Source: Blumeriella jaapii
Lineage: Eukaryota > Ascomycota > Leotiomycetes > Helotiales > Drepanopezizaceae
NCBI GenBank assembly: GCA_009599575.1
Contig: VWND01000080.1
Coordinates: 248,001-312,000, forward strand
Direction: 5' to 3'
Length of the DNA stretch: 64,000 bases
The first letter of the stretch is position 1, and every line of letters begins with the position of its first letter. The position numbers and the translations under genes are program-made. Positions 34,772 to 47,853 of this stretch are shown here, in pieces. Under the pieces are notes generated by a model. The model had not been told where the DNA came from. It saw nothing but the letters and a program-made list of their open reading frames with translations, and searched no databases.

Positions 34772-35550
34772 TATGTTGCATGTGGTATAAGGTAAGGTAG
34801 GTTGAGTGTCGGTATGCCTCCTTTAACAACTTTATCGAAGCAGATCAGGACGGAGACTTGTATTTTGACAAAGAGAGGAACGACCTGTACTTTAAGCTAC
34901 ATCACCTCGTCCTCATCCACCCCCAAGCTCCATAACTCCAAAGCTCCAAAGCCTTCCACATGCCGCAACGGAATGTCTACTTCCATCTTTCCCTTACCAA
35001 TTGGCAGTATTTCGGGCATGTTCGAAGGATCCTCGTGGTAGTACTTGTGTAGCTTTGGATACGAGATCTGTGTTCCCATTATTTTCTTGGATAAGCGCAT
35101 TTTACGCGAGGAAGTTTGGTCGGCTCGTGTCGATCTGCTGCCTGAAAGGGAGTACCAACTACAGTAGATACGAGTAAGTATGTACGCGTCGCACTGTTTG
35201 GATGTCCGAGGGATCGGGACCACAAAGTCTGAGACAAAAATATGATACACATCAAGACATTGGTACACGTGAGCTGAGGGTGAGAAAGTTTGAATGTCAA
35301 CATCTTCGCTTATGATGTGCTTGTTTATTGCTTGCTAAAAGAAATGCAACGCTACCCCTTGATCGAGATGACCCTTACCATGCTACGGTCTACAAAAACT
35401 GTGTGCAGAAATCATAAGACACCCCCAACCAGGATCGCAGCATATGTCTAAGGCCCTCGCTCACAACCAAAACACGAAACATTCAAATCCATTCGACATC
35501 AGACGTAGCTAACATGTGCCCAGCAACCCGAACAACAACAACCAACTACT
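34772..35550. other. Intergenic, upstream of the secreted protein and downstream of the amine oxidase
   Basis: 779 bases with only short frames. Presumed amine-oxidase 3' UTR and secreted-protein promoter; nothing else seen. Confidence 0.5.
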
Positions 35551-37903
35551 TCATAGCCTGGCTTTCGGGTCCAAGTCCGGCCCGGTACCCTGCAAATGAG
35601 TGGCTGGATCCTCCTGCACCACACTAGCCTCACAGCACGACTTCTCCTGCTCAGCCAGAACCGAAGCCGTGTTCTTCGAAGCCGGGACGTCGATAGCCGG
35701 GTTCGCAGTGAAGAAGTCGGCGGGACGGAGATGCAGCTGGTGGATCTCAACCGGCATGACGGGCCAGTCTTCGACGCGAGGGTTGTGCTAGACACCTATG
35801 AGTTTCCAGTTGCCTGAGCAAGATGAGGTTAAGAATTACCGTCAGCCCGAACACGTTCCAGACGACCACATCATCATTCTCGACGTTCTCCTTCCTTGCA
35901 ACTGCGTCCGAGACGCCATCGACTTCTACCTTGCTTTGATTGGTGAACTCTCCGCCTGCCCAAAGCTCTCCGTCTCTGTACTTGGTGACCCAGACGTGGT
36001 GGGCTGCGAATTGGGCTCGCTTGGCCATGATGCTATCCGGATGTGCTAGCATCAGCTGAGTAGCAGATGGTATGAATTTGTATGCTACAGGCTTCCCCGA
36101 CACAGGATTCAGCTTCGACGGATTGGTCATCTTCACCGTCAGATTGGTGAAGGGTGAAGCATCGAGATACTGTGAGGTCTTGATTGGTGTTTGTCGAACC
36201 TGTTCTGATCTTAGAACGGACTGGATAGAGGCGATAGTTCCGCCTGATGATAGGGTTAAAGCTTGACTTACCTCGTAACCACTGCCATGAGGATTGCACT
36301 CCCTGGACATTGGCATCGGGAGACTCTCTTCTGTTACCACTGTGTTATTGAGCCCATCGATCGCAGGGTCGATCCGAATGCAGAAAAGATGCTGGTGGTT
36401 TTGAGCCAGAGCCCCCGCAGACACGATATTGCCCCAAGGGCTAGTCTTGCCGGGATCGATGTTAACCACTGAGACGATACCAGTTGCCCTCGTCTCAACC
36501 GTGATGCCACCTGCTTGATCGAGCTTGTACGCAAAGATGTACTCATAGTTCGCAAGAGTGATGATGAACTGAACGACTAGCTCGCGCAATCGAGTCACGA
36601 CGGCCCTGCCAGTTCTGAAGTTGGTATGCTTCCAGCCGATACCATTGTCTTGCTCGTGTAGACATACCACGTTCTTGCTCAAGCTTGCCTTCCCATCGGC
36701 CTCGGTCAGAACCACGTCAAAATACTTGATCGTGCCTAGACAGTCGCAGCCCAGCGCAAGGTTGTTGGCGGCACGTCCGGCACCTGCATCCCCAAAGTCG
36801 AAAGCTTGTTTCCGGTGAAAGGGTGGTCTTGGATCGCCGTAAGGGACGGTCATTTCGCTAAGAGAGAGCCGATACAGAACACTGCGGCCATCGTACCGAA
36901 CGTCATGAAGTGTCGCGCCCTCTCGGGGATTGAATCCAAGCCTAAACCTCCACTTCTGCCACTGGACCAGATTTCCATCCAAGTGGAAGGATGGCCCTTC
37001 GGGCTGAGTGACGTTCAAAGGCTTGACATCAGTGCGAAGCGGCTGCGAGAGTAGCTCAGGCACGTATTCAGACGGAGCACAGTGGTCAACGATGTTCTTC
37101 TTGTGCGTTCCATAGGCTAAACCGTCATCTTTACCACCTGTGGCTAGACGATCTATACGCACGATTTCTTTGGTGCAACTATCCATGATAGGAACGATGG
37201 GCAGCGGATATCCATAGTGATTTGAGTCTGCGTTCCCAGAACGAGTGTCCTTGGCAAAGCATAACCCTTGCATATAGCGAGGAGCGATCTCAGTTGGATC
37301 TGGTCCTCCGTATGGCCACTGTGTCTGGTCAGCCTGGTGAAGTTTTGCCTGTGAATGAGAATTACAGGATCGACAGTGACCACAAATCCTTCGGGAAGGT
37401 CAAATTCGGCCACTGCCTTCTTGAAGATAGGTGATTCCATACACGCTTCGTTGAACTCATCAAACTCGTGACTAGGAGGGTCAGCCCTTTTCACTCGAGA
37501 GGGAATACTTGGCTTACGTTGTCAGGGACGCGTGATGCACTTTGTCGACAATTCGTTGGTGGACTTCTTTCCCCTGAGTAATGTCTACTAAGGACTCCTT
37601 GTATTCATGTTGTCGATCGGCCTTGATAACATCGTATTGGACTTTTGCTATTCGAGGAGGCCGAGGACTCGTGGAAGTAATACGGCCAGCGTTTTCGAGA
37701 TCTAAGAAGGGCGAAAGCTGATTCTTGGAGGGTTCATGGAGGAATATGGAGCGGAACTTGATCGCCACTTGGGAGCCCCGTGCTTTGAGGACGACATCCC
37801 GGGCCGAGTCGGTTTCATCAATCGAGAGCTGGTCGAGAGGGTGAGGAATTGCTCTAGTACCATCCGGCTTTGAGTGGCCTGTTGTTGTTTGCTCTGCGGA
37901 CAT
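35551..37903 (-). CDS. Copper amine oxidase, peroxisomal type
   Basis: TPQ- and Cu-dependent enzyme that oxidises primary amines to aldehydes with ammonia and H2O2, used for amines as nitrogen source. Exons 37518-37903, 37366-37471, 35840-37318 and 35551-35787 join to 735 residues; three GT-AG introns. The N-terminus has [18 protein letters not shown]. Catalytic features: base Asp338 in AFDFGDAG, then [10 protein letters not shown] precursor Tyr422 in ANYEY, 84 residues after the base as in the Arthrobacter enzyme; copper ligands His472 and His474 in NHQH; third His at about 658 in [13 protein letters not shown]. The protein ends in KARL; the last three residues ARL fit the peroxisomal PTS1 rule [SAC][KRH][LM]. 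All key residues are intact, so it should be active. Preferred substrate cannot be read. Confidence 0.95.
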
Positions 37904-40050
37904 ACTTTTGATCGAGAGTAGGGAAGTTAAGAAAAATTAGGAGATCAACTGGTGTGGAGGTGAGAGGAGCAAGACCAACGACAAGGAACATGGGAAAAAG
38001 TCCGAGTTGATACTTATAATGGTAGACGTTATCAAGACCAAGTGATGTGATATGATGTCGATAGAATAATCCCGGGGATCTAGCAGCCGGCGTTAAGTCC
38101 TGACATGGAAGGTACAAGCGAAACGGCTAAATTCCGGAGCAGCGAAGCTAAAGCGCTGAGGACGAAATCAGCATGCGGATTATTTATATAAACACGACCA
38201 GACCCCAGTGGCGTGGCCCATGATTTGATCAAGACGCTTTTGCACTGTAAAGGTGCACTTACTGATCTGTACGATCTCTTTTCCTATATCTGCTCGATAT
38301 ATCGGGATGAAATTGAAGGCATGCAAAGACCGGTTATGTGCTAGGGCAATCCATCGTTTTAAGTCAACCTGTTTCGGCTGCCTGCTTGATAGGGTCCCAT
38401 AAGACGGCGTCTTATCTACAGCCCTTTGTCTCTCAAGTAGAACACGCCCAAGACAGAACTCTCGGCTGGCACGAAAGGACTGAGAACAGTACCTCAAACC
38501 AACCAGTTTATTGATTGGTTTTGTCGTCCCCCACACCAACAAGAGCACCTAGTATAGTAGCTGACGCGTTAAATCGTTGCAAATCTTTAATTAGTCGCAA
38601 ACATATGTAGCACAGCTTTCGGTGATGTCTCCGAAAGCAGTCATTCGGTTTCTAAAAGCATCACTTCATGGTGGGGGGTGGGGGTGAGAGGAAAAAAAGG
38701 GGGGGGATGGCGATACCAATGCTCGTTCAAACAGATAGCATTGAAACCGTTTCTAAGTCACGCTTTTGTTTGAAACGACATCTATAACCCTGCCTGTTCC
38801 CCACGATTTCCTTCATCTTCCAGCGATCCTTTAATATGTTATGGTTTTTCCTACCTTGATTCGCCGCCGCCCCCTCGCTTGTCTTCCTTTCGATCTTCGG
38901 TTGTTCTTGTTTTATTATCCCGATCTCCGTATTTGAGGCTTAGACAGCGACTTTATTTACAGCAGGATGGGGATCATCATGCGGGTATGATCGTCGTGGC
39001 AGCGACTTCGTCCTCCCCGTCTCTCTTCGCGGCTCACGAGACTTCCTGACAGGCATCGCAAGGAGCAGAAAGACGGCAGAGCGCTTCGCAAGACTACCTG
39101 GTCGGAACTCGGAAGCCGTCTGTGGCCTTGGGTGCCCTACCTTCGCCTTATAGACGCGATCCTCAGAGTAATGTATGTGGCGAATCCGTGTCAACACGCG
39201 GGCGCATGAAGGCTTGGGCAAGGAGGACCGCTGACAAGCTGCCGGCTATCCCAAAGAGCTTGAAAAGCTCGCACCTACACCGATACTTTTATCTTTGACT
39301 TTAGACCCCTCCGGCTCACGTACTGTATGAGGGGTTCAACTGCTAGAGGCAAACCTCCGTTGTACGCTTGTCTGCCTCAAGCTAGATAAGGAGCGGTAGG
39401 CCGAGGTAGCATTCAGCCATCTACAGTGCCTCTGGGGGCACTGTCAACACCACGAAAAGTACTGTGTTGCGAATGTATGTTCGTGCGCCTTGTGATCTTG
39501 ATATGCGTTGGCTTGATCAACGTGGTGGCCGTAGACCATTGCGCAGAAGCGTCAATCCTCGACGGATATCTGCATGTGTGTATCTGCGGCACGTTTCTGT
39601 AAATCGGAAGCGAAGAGTAAACAATCGAAAAGGGATCCTTCACTCTCGTCCTCGAAGTGACCTGCAGTTGGGGGCCAAGGGACCAGCCCGCCCCAGCCAA
39701 GGCGGCGTCATTCTGATCTATCCCCGAGCCAAACATATGGACAGTACAGTAAAGTACCTACAGTACGTAGCTCTGTATTGTGAGCCATCTCCGCCTTTCC
39801 CGACCCTGGCTTGATGTTGATATCTACAGTTCGCATGTAGGCGAGTGCTGTGTGTACAGTACAGTCCTGTCGGTACAGTCGATCCCTTGCAACGTGATGC
39901 AACTTTTCTAACCCCGCTAGTTTGACCGCTTTCTGCAGAAAAGGGCCTCCCGCTACCTCCACACAGTTGCGAAAAACCACGACCTCTTCTGCTCCTCACC
40001 ACATACACCCCCCAACGGCCGGCGCATTCGCATTCGAGCGAGCCCCAGAG
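37904..40050. promoter_or_regulatory. Divergent intergenic region, amine oxidase / importin
   Basis: 2.1 kb between two divergent starts. It holds a G-rich patch at about 38671-38710 and TACAGTAC motifs at about 39742-39770 and 39854-39865 near the importin. Short frames at 38180-38548 and 38940-39221 have no family features. Presumed promoters. Confidence 0.5.
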
Positions 40051-43000
40051 ATGGATGTGGCGGTTTTGAGAGGTCGCATCGTCGCGACGCTCAGCCCAGA
40101 GGCCGATCTTCGACGACGCGCAGAGTTGGACCTGAAATCGGTAAGCCGTCCCTCTCACGGGCAGGGCGAGGGGGGAAGACTCCAACTTACCTTCACTAAC
40201 CTCTTGTTTCTTCCACGGCAGGCCGAAGAGCACGCTGGCTTCACCGATGCCCTCCTTGAAATCTTGCAGAATGAGCAGGAAGCTCCCGTTCGCATGTCGA
40301 GTACGCAGATACCACAAACCCCTGCCCTGCTGCTTCCACCGACTGACGCACAACTGCAGCGGTGGTCTACCTCAAGAACCGCGTCTCGAGAGGCTGGGAC
40401 TCGGTCTCGGACCCGCAGAACAAACCGATCACCGAAGATGAGAAGGAAAGATTTCGACAGCGATTGCTGCCAGTTCTCGCTTCCGCCCAGCCGCAGATTC
40501 GATCGCAGCTCGTGCCCATCCTCCAAAAGATCCTCCACTACGACTTCCCCGACAAGTGGCCTTCGTTCGTCGACATCACGGTCAATCTGCTGAACACGAA
40601 CGATGCGGCCTCCATCTTCGCGGGCTTGCAGTGCCTACTTGCGATTTGTCGCGTGTACCGCTTCAAGTCCGGCGAGAATCGAGCCGATTTCGACAAGATT
40701 ATTGAATTGACCTTTCCCAGACTGTTGGCTATCGGTCAAGGCTTGGTGAACGAGACAAGCGAGGAGGCGGGCGAGATGCTCCACGTCGTGCTGAAGGCGT
40801 ACAAGCATGCTACATTTGTAGGTTCCAGTGGACGGAAGTACCGAGCAGCACAAGTGCTGACGAAATCTAGTTTGAGCTTGCGCTTTCTCTCAGAGAGCAA
40901 TCGGTGATTATTGGGTGGTGCTCGATTTTCTTGCAGACCGTTGCGAAAGCCGCCCCAGAATCTGCCATGCCAGAAGACTTGACAGAGCGTGAGGCAAATC
41001 ACTGGTGGAAGGCCAAGAAATGGGCATATTTTAACCTCAACCGTCTCTTCGTTCGGTAAGTCGAGTCCAAAGTTGCCCGCCCAGTGTGCTGACCCAAGCA
41101 GATATGGCAACGCTTCAACTTTACAAAAGGGCAATGGAGACGACTACGCCGCTTTTGCCAAAAACTTTACAGCTAACTTTGCCCCCGAAATCCTCAAGAT
41201 CTACCTTCAACAGGTCGAGCAGTGGGCGGCCAAGACTACATGGCTCAGTAGACCTTGTCTATCATACACCCTCGTTTTCCTTGATGAGTGTGTCCGACCC
41301 AAAGAGATGTGGAATCATCTCAAGCCACATCTTGATTCTCTCGTCACTCATTTCTTGTTTCCTGTCATGTGCCTCACCCCGGAGGATGTCGAGAAGTTCG
41401 AGACGGATCCTGAGGAATATCTTCACCACAAGCTTAATTTTTACGAAGAGGTTTCCTCGCCGGATGTTGCTGCAACCAACTTCTTGGTTACCCTCACCAA
41501 AGCCCGAAAGGCGCATACATTTACAATTTTGACGTTCGTCAACACGATTGTCAGCGAGTACGAAGCTGCGGAAGAGAGCAAGAAGAATCACATTGCCAAG
41601 GAAGGTGCTCTGCGCATGATTGGAACCCTTTCCAGCGTCATCCTGGGGAAGAAGAGCCCCATTGCCGAGCAAGTCGAGTATTTTTTGGTTCGATTTGTCT
41701 TCCCCGATTTCCGGAGCTCCCAAGGATTCCTTCGCGCGCGAGCTTGCGACACTGTGGAAAAGTTCGAGCAGCTTGATTTCAAAGATGCCAACAATCTCAT
41801 TGTTATCTATCGCAACATTTTGGAATGTATGGCCGACCCAGATCTCCCGGTTCGTGTCGAGGCTGCCCTTGCACTGCAGCCGCTCATCAGACATGAGATA
41901 ATCCGAACCAACATGCAAGCGAACATCCCACAAATCATGCAACAGCTTCTCAAGCTTGCTAACGAAGTTGATGTCGACTCTCTATCCAATGTCATGGAGG
42001 ACTTTGTGGAGGTCTTCGCGGCAGAGCTAACTCCATTTGCCGTTGCACTAAGCGAGCAATTGCGAGACACGTACCTACGAATCGTCAGAGAACTCCTGGA
42101 AAAGAACGAAAAGCGGGACGGCAGCGAGGAGTACGGAGACTACTTGGACGACAAGAGCATCACGGCCTTGGGTGTCCTGCAGACTATTGGTACTTTGATT
42201 CTGACTCTGGAGAGCACGCCCGACGTCCTGCTGCACATGGAGTCGATCTTGATGCCAGTGATCAAGGTGACTCTGGAGAACAAGCTCTACGGTCAGTGTA
42301 CTGGTGCTTTTATTCAGATATATGAAAATGCTAATGGAAAGCAGATCTGTACAATGAGGTCTTTGAGATCATCGATAGCTGTACATTTGCGGCCAAGGCA
42401 ATCTCCCCGACCATGTGGCAAGCTTTCGAGCTCATCCATGCGACATTCAAAGCTGGTGCTGAGCTCTACCTTGAAGATATGCTCCCCGCTCTCGATAACT
42501 TTGTTCAGTACGGGGCCTCTCATCTCGTCCAGACTCCTGCGTACCTCGATGCTTTGTTCGGCATGGTGCAGGATATGTTCGCGGACGAGAAGGTTGGAGG
42601 CGTTGACAGAATCTGTGCCTGCAAACTTGCTGAGGGTATCATGCTGAGCCTTCGCGGCCATGCCGACCAATACGTTCAACACTTTATCGGAATCGCCATG
42701 CGCATCCTTACGAATGCTGAGGTGAAGGTTAAATCTTACAAGATCCATCTGATGGAGATGGTCATTAATGCCGTCTACTACAACCCCGTGCTGGCACTCC
42801 AGATTCTGGAGTCGAACGGATGGACAAATAAATTCTTCAGCTTGTGGTTCTCTAATATCGATAGCTTCACCAGAGTCCACGACAAGAAGTTATCAATCTC
42901 GGCGATTGTTGCTTTGCTTAGCCTCAACGCCGATCAGATTCCCACGAGTGTGCAGCAAGGCTGGCCAAGATTGCTCCAGGGAATTGTGCGCCTTTTCCAG

Positions 43001-43541
43001 ACTCTCCCGGCTGCCACAAAGAACCGGGAAGAGGCTCTCAAGGACGACTACGTTGACGGCGATGCTTATGATGACGATGACGACGAGGAGTGGGCCGGCG
43101 ACGATAATGCTTGGGACGATGACAACCAGGCCGATGTAGAAGAGGGCGAGGTAAAAGATGAAAGCACCGCCTACTTGGAGTTCCTGAACGAAGAGGCGCA
43201 AAAATTCCAGAACCTTGAAGGTGGCGACTCAGAAGATGAGCTGGCCGAAGAAAGCCTTCTCGAGACGCCGCTTGATAAGATCGAGCCCTATCAACTTTTC
43301 CGAAACGCACTCATGAGTAGCTAGTCCCGCCCATCCCGACTTTCATCTTGCTAACCACCATGCAGAACTTCAACACGAACAACCCTCGCTCTACGAATCC
43401 CTCACCGCATCACTCAATCCCTCGGAACAAGCAATAGTCCAAGGCGTCGTGAACCAAGCCGAGATCAACGCGCAATCTGCCGCCACCTTAGCAGCTGCTG
43501 CTGCGGCTGGCCAAGCGCCTGTCCCCAACGGTGCCCCTTGA
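40051..43541 (+). CDS. Importin-beta family karyopherin (NMD5/SXM1, importin-7/8 type)
   Basis: Nuclear transport receptor built from HEAT repeats. Seven exons join in frame to 1049 residues: 40051-40140, 40222-40300, 40360-40817, 40871-41055, 41102-42291, 42345-43316, 43366-43541; all six introns GT-AG, 46-81 bases. The N-terminal importin-beta domain shows VVYLKNRVSRGWD, EKERFRQRLLPVLA, and LHYDFPDKWPSFVDITVNLL. Diagnostic later text includes WWKAKKWAYFNLNRLFVRYG, LFPVMCLTPEDVEKFETDPEEY, and MADPDLPVRVEAALALQPLI. Near the C-terminus is an acidic loop (DDDDDEEWAGDDNAWDDDN). Length and the FETDPEEY segment fit importin-7/8 rather than other karyopherins. Yeast has two relatives, Nmd5 and Sxm1; I do not choose between them. 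Confidence 0.94.
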
Positions 43542-45098
43542 TTAATTCCGCAAGGAAGCGAGGGGTTTGTTGCTGTTGGGTACGGGGACATTTGTCACTG
43601 GGGCGTGATACGAGTTTGCATGGCTGGCGTTTCTTTCTTCTGTAGGTAGGACTTAGCGTCGTCGTTTTGTGGGATTTTTGCATTGTCTCCAGTTTCGGTC
43701 AGCTTTTCCTGCTGTGGAGGGGATGGTCTGGTATAAGGGAGTGCTGAATGGGACTGTGTAGGCAGGCAGGCTAGCATGTTTACGCGGCTGAGCAAGCATG
43801 TAGATGAGTAGAAGTCAAAGCGAAACAGAGGAAAGCGAAGAAAGTTAAACATCGCAAATCAAACACCTGAGATTTGACATGTGTGTTTGAGTGACCGTGG
43901 TAGGTCGCCAAGGCCACAGTTTCATCTCACGCGGGGGCTGGTTTTACGGTATATGTTGTTACTGATTTCATTCAATTCCGAAGCTCGCTTCTCTGGAGGG
44001 AGGTGGGAAGGGGATTTTGGTTGGCTTACCTAGCTTTACCTTGCGCCTACCTACCAACCTACCTACCTACCTACGAACCTACGACAAGATGAAGCAAAGT
44101 AGAGCGAAGTAGAGGGCATTGATAATGAACCGGGACTTTCGATGTGCAGACAACCAAATCCACTCACTCACTGATTACGGTACGGTACGTCTTCTTCACC
44201 CGTCGATTTGAATCTTCGTTGCAGCTGGTGACCTCTCACACTCTACGGTGTTATCGCCTCGCATTTCCTCTGGTCCTGCATGAGTAGTTCCGGGTTAGGT
44301 AAAGAGAGTAGTAGGTAGATAAAGAGGTAGGTAGGTAGGTAGGTAGGTAGCGGAAGTCCTTTCTTTCACTCATACCATGGTTTCTCATTGACATCGCCAG
44401 AGTAGTGCTGCATGCCTACCTAGGTACCTACCTCTGTCCCCCTCGCGAGAGACACTCTTTCACTTCCCTCTCTCTTGCTTATCTTTGCTGGACATTGGCG
44501 GGATACTAGGCGGTGGAGTACTATTCTTATCTTGGTGATGGTTGTTGAACAACTACCCATCTGCGTTCGTTGACTTAGCTCGCACCATGTACAGTACAAG
44601 GAAGATGAATACCTAACCCTCTAGAAGGCGCGTCTGTCACAAAACATCCAAAGGGTTTTTTTTTTGCAGTATGATATTCTGGATTAATCAATCTAGCTAT
44701 CGAATATACATACAATCCAGGGGGGTCCAAAGTAAACTCCAAACTGCAACAGCTTGGAACGGCAGTGAACGCAGAGGGATCCACCTGTGCCAGCGCCAGA
44801 CCGGATGCAATTGGATCTTGTGGGAGTGGAGTGACGGAAACGAAAAGGGGGAAGTGAAGGGGTAGTGCTGGGGGATGACGCAATGCTAGTTCACGCTTTA
44901 TGCAATGTGCTATTCAGAAAAAAAGAAAAGGGGAAATGCTGCCACGAGAGGAGCCAAGTGAGTGAAGGTCGCCAAAGCCAGGCAGACCTGAGGTCATTTT
45001 GTTGCAGAGGTAGACGAGCTGCCTGACGTTGGTACAAAACTCTGTTTGTCTTCCATCCACCACGCGTTCTCCAACACAAGCTGTAATGACTGGCTGTG
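43542..45098. other. Intergenic between convergent genes, CTAC/GTAG-rich
   Basis: 1.56 kb. CTAC tetranucleotides at 44046-44077 and GTAG units at 44325-44350 lie about 250 bases apart and are each other's complement, so they could pair. A short T run is at 44657-44665. No coding evidence. Confidence 0.55.
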
Positions 45099-46955
45099 TC
45101 AAGTTACAATGCGAGTATCGGCGCCTGGATGGTTGGGAGGTCTAGGTGGATCGCGTTGAATCTCGTTATGGCGGGCAGATGGAGGTCCAACAGGAGAGGG
45201 TGGTGGAGGGTCATCGTGGGCGTACTCTTCATCATACTCGTCCTCGTAATACTCCTCGCTCTGTGTGCCCTGGCTGTGGCTATGGTTCATGGCTGCAGGT
45301 TGTTGGTGCTGAGCTTGTCGGTCGTGAGCCGGAGCGGTGGCTTTTGGTGCAGCTTTGCTTCCCTTCTTTCCCTTTCTTCCCTTTGTCTTCGCCTTTTCTA
45401 ACAGTCTCCGTCTCTCAGCCTCCTGTTTCCTAATCCGTCTATCCTTGATCTCGTACTGTCTGATCAAAGCTTCAGGCGGACTTCCAAAGATGCGTTCATA
45501 CTCGCAGAATTCGCAGATCCAGATGTCTTGTGGAGCAGGAGGATGGTGGTAGTTTCGGAATTCTTGCTGGTGGCGTCGTTGCCGAGCAGCAATAAGGTAC
45601 TCTTTGCCTGTCCGACGACGGTTCTTCTTTGGTGGTGCTTGCTTCTGACCGTTGGGCGCATGCTGAGATGTGTTGAGACCCTGCTTCAAGGGCACCGCGG
45701 GGTGAGAACCATTGCTCACTGGCATGTTGGGGCTCGTTTGGGTTGCGTGTGTACTCATTCGAGCTGCTGAACTGGGAGTAACACTGTTCGGCCCGGGCCA
45801 AGCTACCGGAGCAGGAACTTGGGAGTCGCAGGTAAAAGTGAATTGTGCAGAGGCAGGACTTGACTTCTTCGCAGCTTGTTGCAAGAGGCTGAGATTTTCC
45901 TGGCCTCCAGAAGGAGTGATGGGACTCTTTTCGGCGTTGGCGTTGGCAATCGATCTGGAAATGATGCCTGTCGATTCGGCTTTGGGTAGAGTCAGCATAT
46001 AAAGCTAGGAAAATCGTTTCAAAGACTTGCCTGAAGGTGACCATTGAGGCTGTCTTGGTTTGGTCGTCCGTCCATTTCCCCAATTGTTGGACGCATCAGA
46101 CAAGGTTCGCAGGGGGCTCCTCCCATTTCGGACTCGACCATACCTCCCTCTTCCGGGACCAGAGATGCCTTGCCCGTTGCTGGAAACTTGGTACGAACCA
46201 ACACCGACATCTTCTCCTAAATCCTCTGGACCAGCCACGCCTACTACATCACTTGACAAGTGAGCCCCGTTCATGTTCGAGTCGCCCGGAGTGGGAATCT
46301 TCCTCTTTTTCTTGTTGTTTGTATTTTCAAAAGAGTCATACCCGTCTGCTGAAGAGGCTGTAGATCGTGGGGGATAGGCTCGAGAATTCGGGTGCTTGGG
46401 ATCGGGCTTCTGGACGTAGCGGAATGATCTGCCCGTGGTGTCGGCAGAGTGTCTCGAATAGACACGGCTTCGATATGCAGCCTCAGCCTCGTCCTCCTCA
46501 CTGTCTAATTGCTCTCCGTTACGCCTGGATACGTAGTTACGCTCGATCTCATCAACTCTCTCACGTTCGCTTGGATGCTGGGATTCTACAAGCCTATTCG
46601 TGCCCGCCTCCTCTCGAATTCCATACGGGTGGTAGAACAGGGGCGTGGTGATCTTGGGAGTCGGGGGGTATTTGATCGTGTCCGCAACCTCTGGAGAGAG
46701 CCGCTCACGTAGACGCCGTTTCGGCAGCGGCCGAATAGGCCGGTCGGGGTACGGAGAGGAAGCATCTGGAGACATGTCCCTGGGTGATTCGGGAGAGTAA
46801 CCTAGAATTGATTCGAAGAATCCAAATCAGCCAACAGAAGACACAAACAGAAATGTGCGGTTCCTTTTGAAAGCTTGCAAACGAGATGTCGACCGGCAAA
46901 CGAAGAAGTGGTGGGTGCAAGAACGTAAAGCCAATTGACGGAACAGCATACCCAT
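45099..46955 (-). CDS. Conserved fungal protein with C-terminal CxxC/basic coiled-coil region, function unknown
   Basis: Exons 46952-46955, 46031-46801 and 45099-45979 give 551 residues. The first exon is only ATGG; joined across the 150-base GT-AG intron 46802-46951 it reads MGYSPESPRDMSPDASSPYP. The second intron (45980-46030) is GC-AG with the strong donor CAG/GCAAGT. The protein is mostly disordered: PIRPLPKRRLRERLSPEV, ITTPLFYHPYG, Ser/Asn-rich linkers. The ordered-looking part is near the C-terminus: RRTGKEYLIAARQRRHQQEF, WICEFCEYERIFGSPPEALI, then a charged helix RRIRKQEAERRRLLEKAKTK. WICEFC gives one CxxC pair, so half a metal site. I recall similar ascomycete proteins labelled RING-like, but a full RING is not visible. 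Probably nuclear from composition. Confidence 0.8.
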
Positions 46956-47853
46956 CTTAGGCAATAGGCGCTGACGTTGCAAGAGTGCCTCCGAAGAATA
47001 TCTGATTCTGCCACTTTTGCAAAGCAGCCCAGTCTCCGCAGGAATCCAACCGGTTGAGTATCCTACTCTTGAGAGGGGATCAAACTATTGGCCTGAAATA
47101 CCCCTGTGTCCCTGCCACCAGACAACAAATCAGCCAAAAGTCCCGCTCGAATTCCTGGCTTCCAGAGAGAAATGTCCAGCAGCCCATGGAGAGGCCATGC
47201 GGTTGAGACAGCCCAAGTCCGGAGCCCAAGTCTGGATGGTTGGTCAGAATTTCACAGAATTCGTACCTCTGACAGCAAAGCGTTGGCAGCAGCGGCGCGA
47301 TCGTAGCCGGTATCACAGACAGGTAGCAAATGAGCGTCTGAATGAAAGAGTCGATGGCAGTGCAGTGTCACGGCAACAGCAAGTCGGTATGAGGTTGTTG
47401 ATGGAGTTGGGAGTTGTGGTGGCTCGAAGTCGACAGTCGACAGTTGACAGTCGACGTGGTAGTGAGTGGGCCCGGGATGACTTTACCTTAGCCCGCATTC
47501 GGCCGGCGCATTTCCCTACCTTAAACACAGCGGGGAAAGCGAGCTCAAGAGCCTTTTCATTTCACACAACCCTCGAAGTCAACCTCGCCGTCATGATTAT
47601 CCCAAACTCCCAGCACTTTGCCCATCCGATTGCGCATGGTCTCCAAACTCTGTGAGAGCACGATCACAGCTTCGAGTTCCATCGTTCTCCTGTGAGCACG
47701 CTCAATCCTCGCACGCTCCCACCTACAGTACAGTACAGTACCGTACCACGAAACCGCCCCTTTCTACAGAGCAATTGGAGTCCGCATACCATACCTGTAC
47801 GCGTACCGGTTCTGTACGGTGTCACCGTACTCTCCAGCCGAATACCTTCTGCG
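46956..47853. promoter_or_regulatory. Divergent promoter region, CxxC protein / CTI6-like gene
   Basis: 898 bases between the two starts. A run TACAGTACAGTACAGTACCG-type at about 47723-47745 lies 110 bases upstream of the PHD gene start. A plus frame at 47017-47655 has no domain and is not called. Confidence 0.6.
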
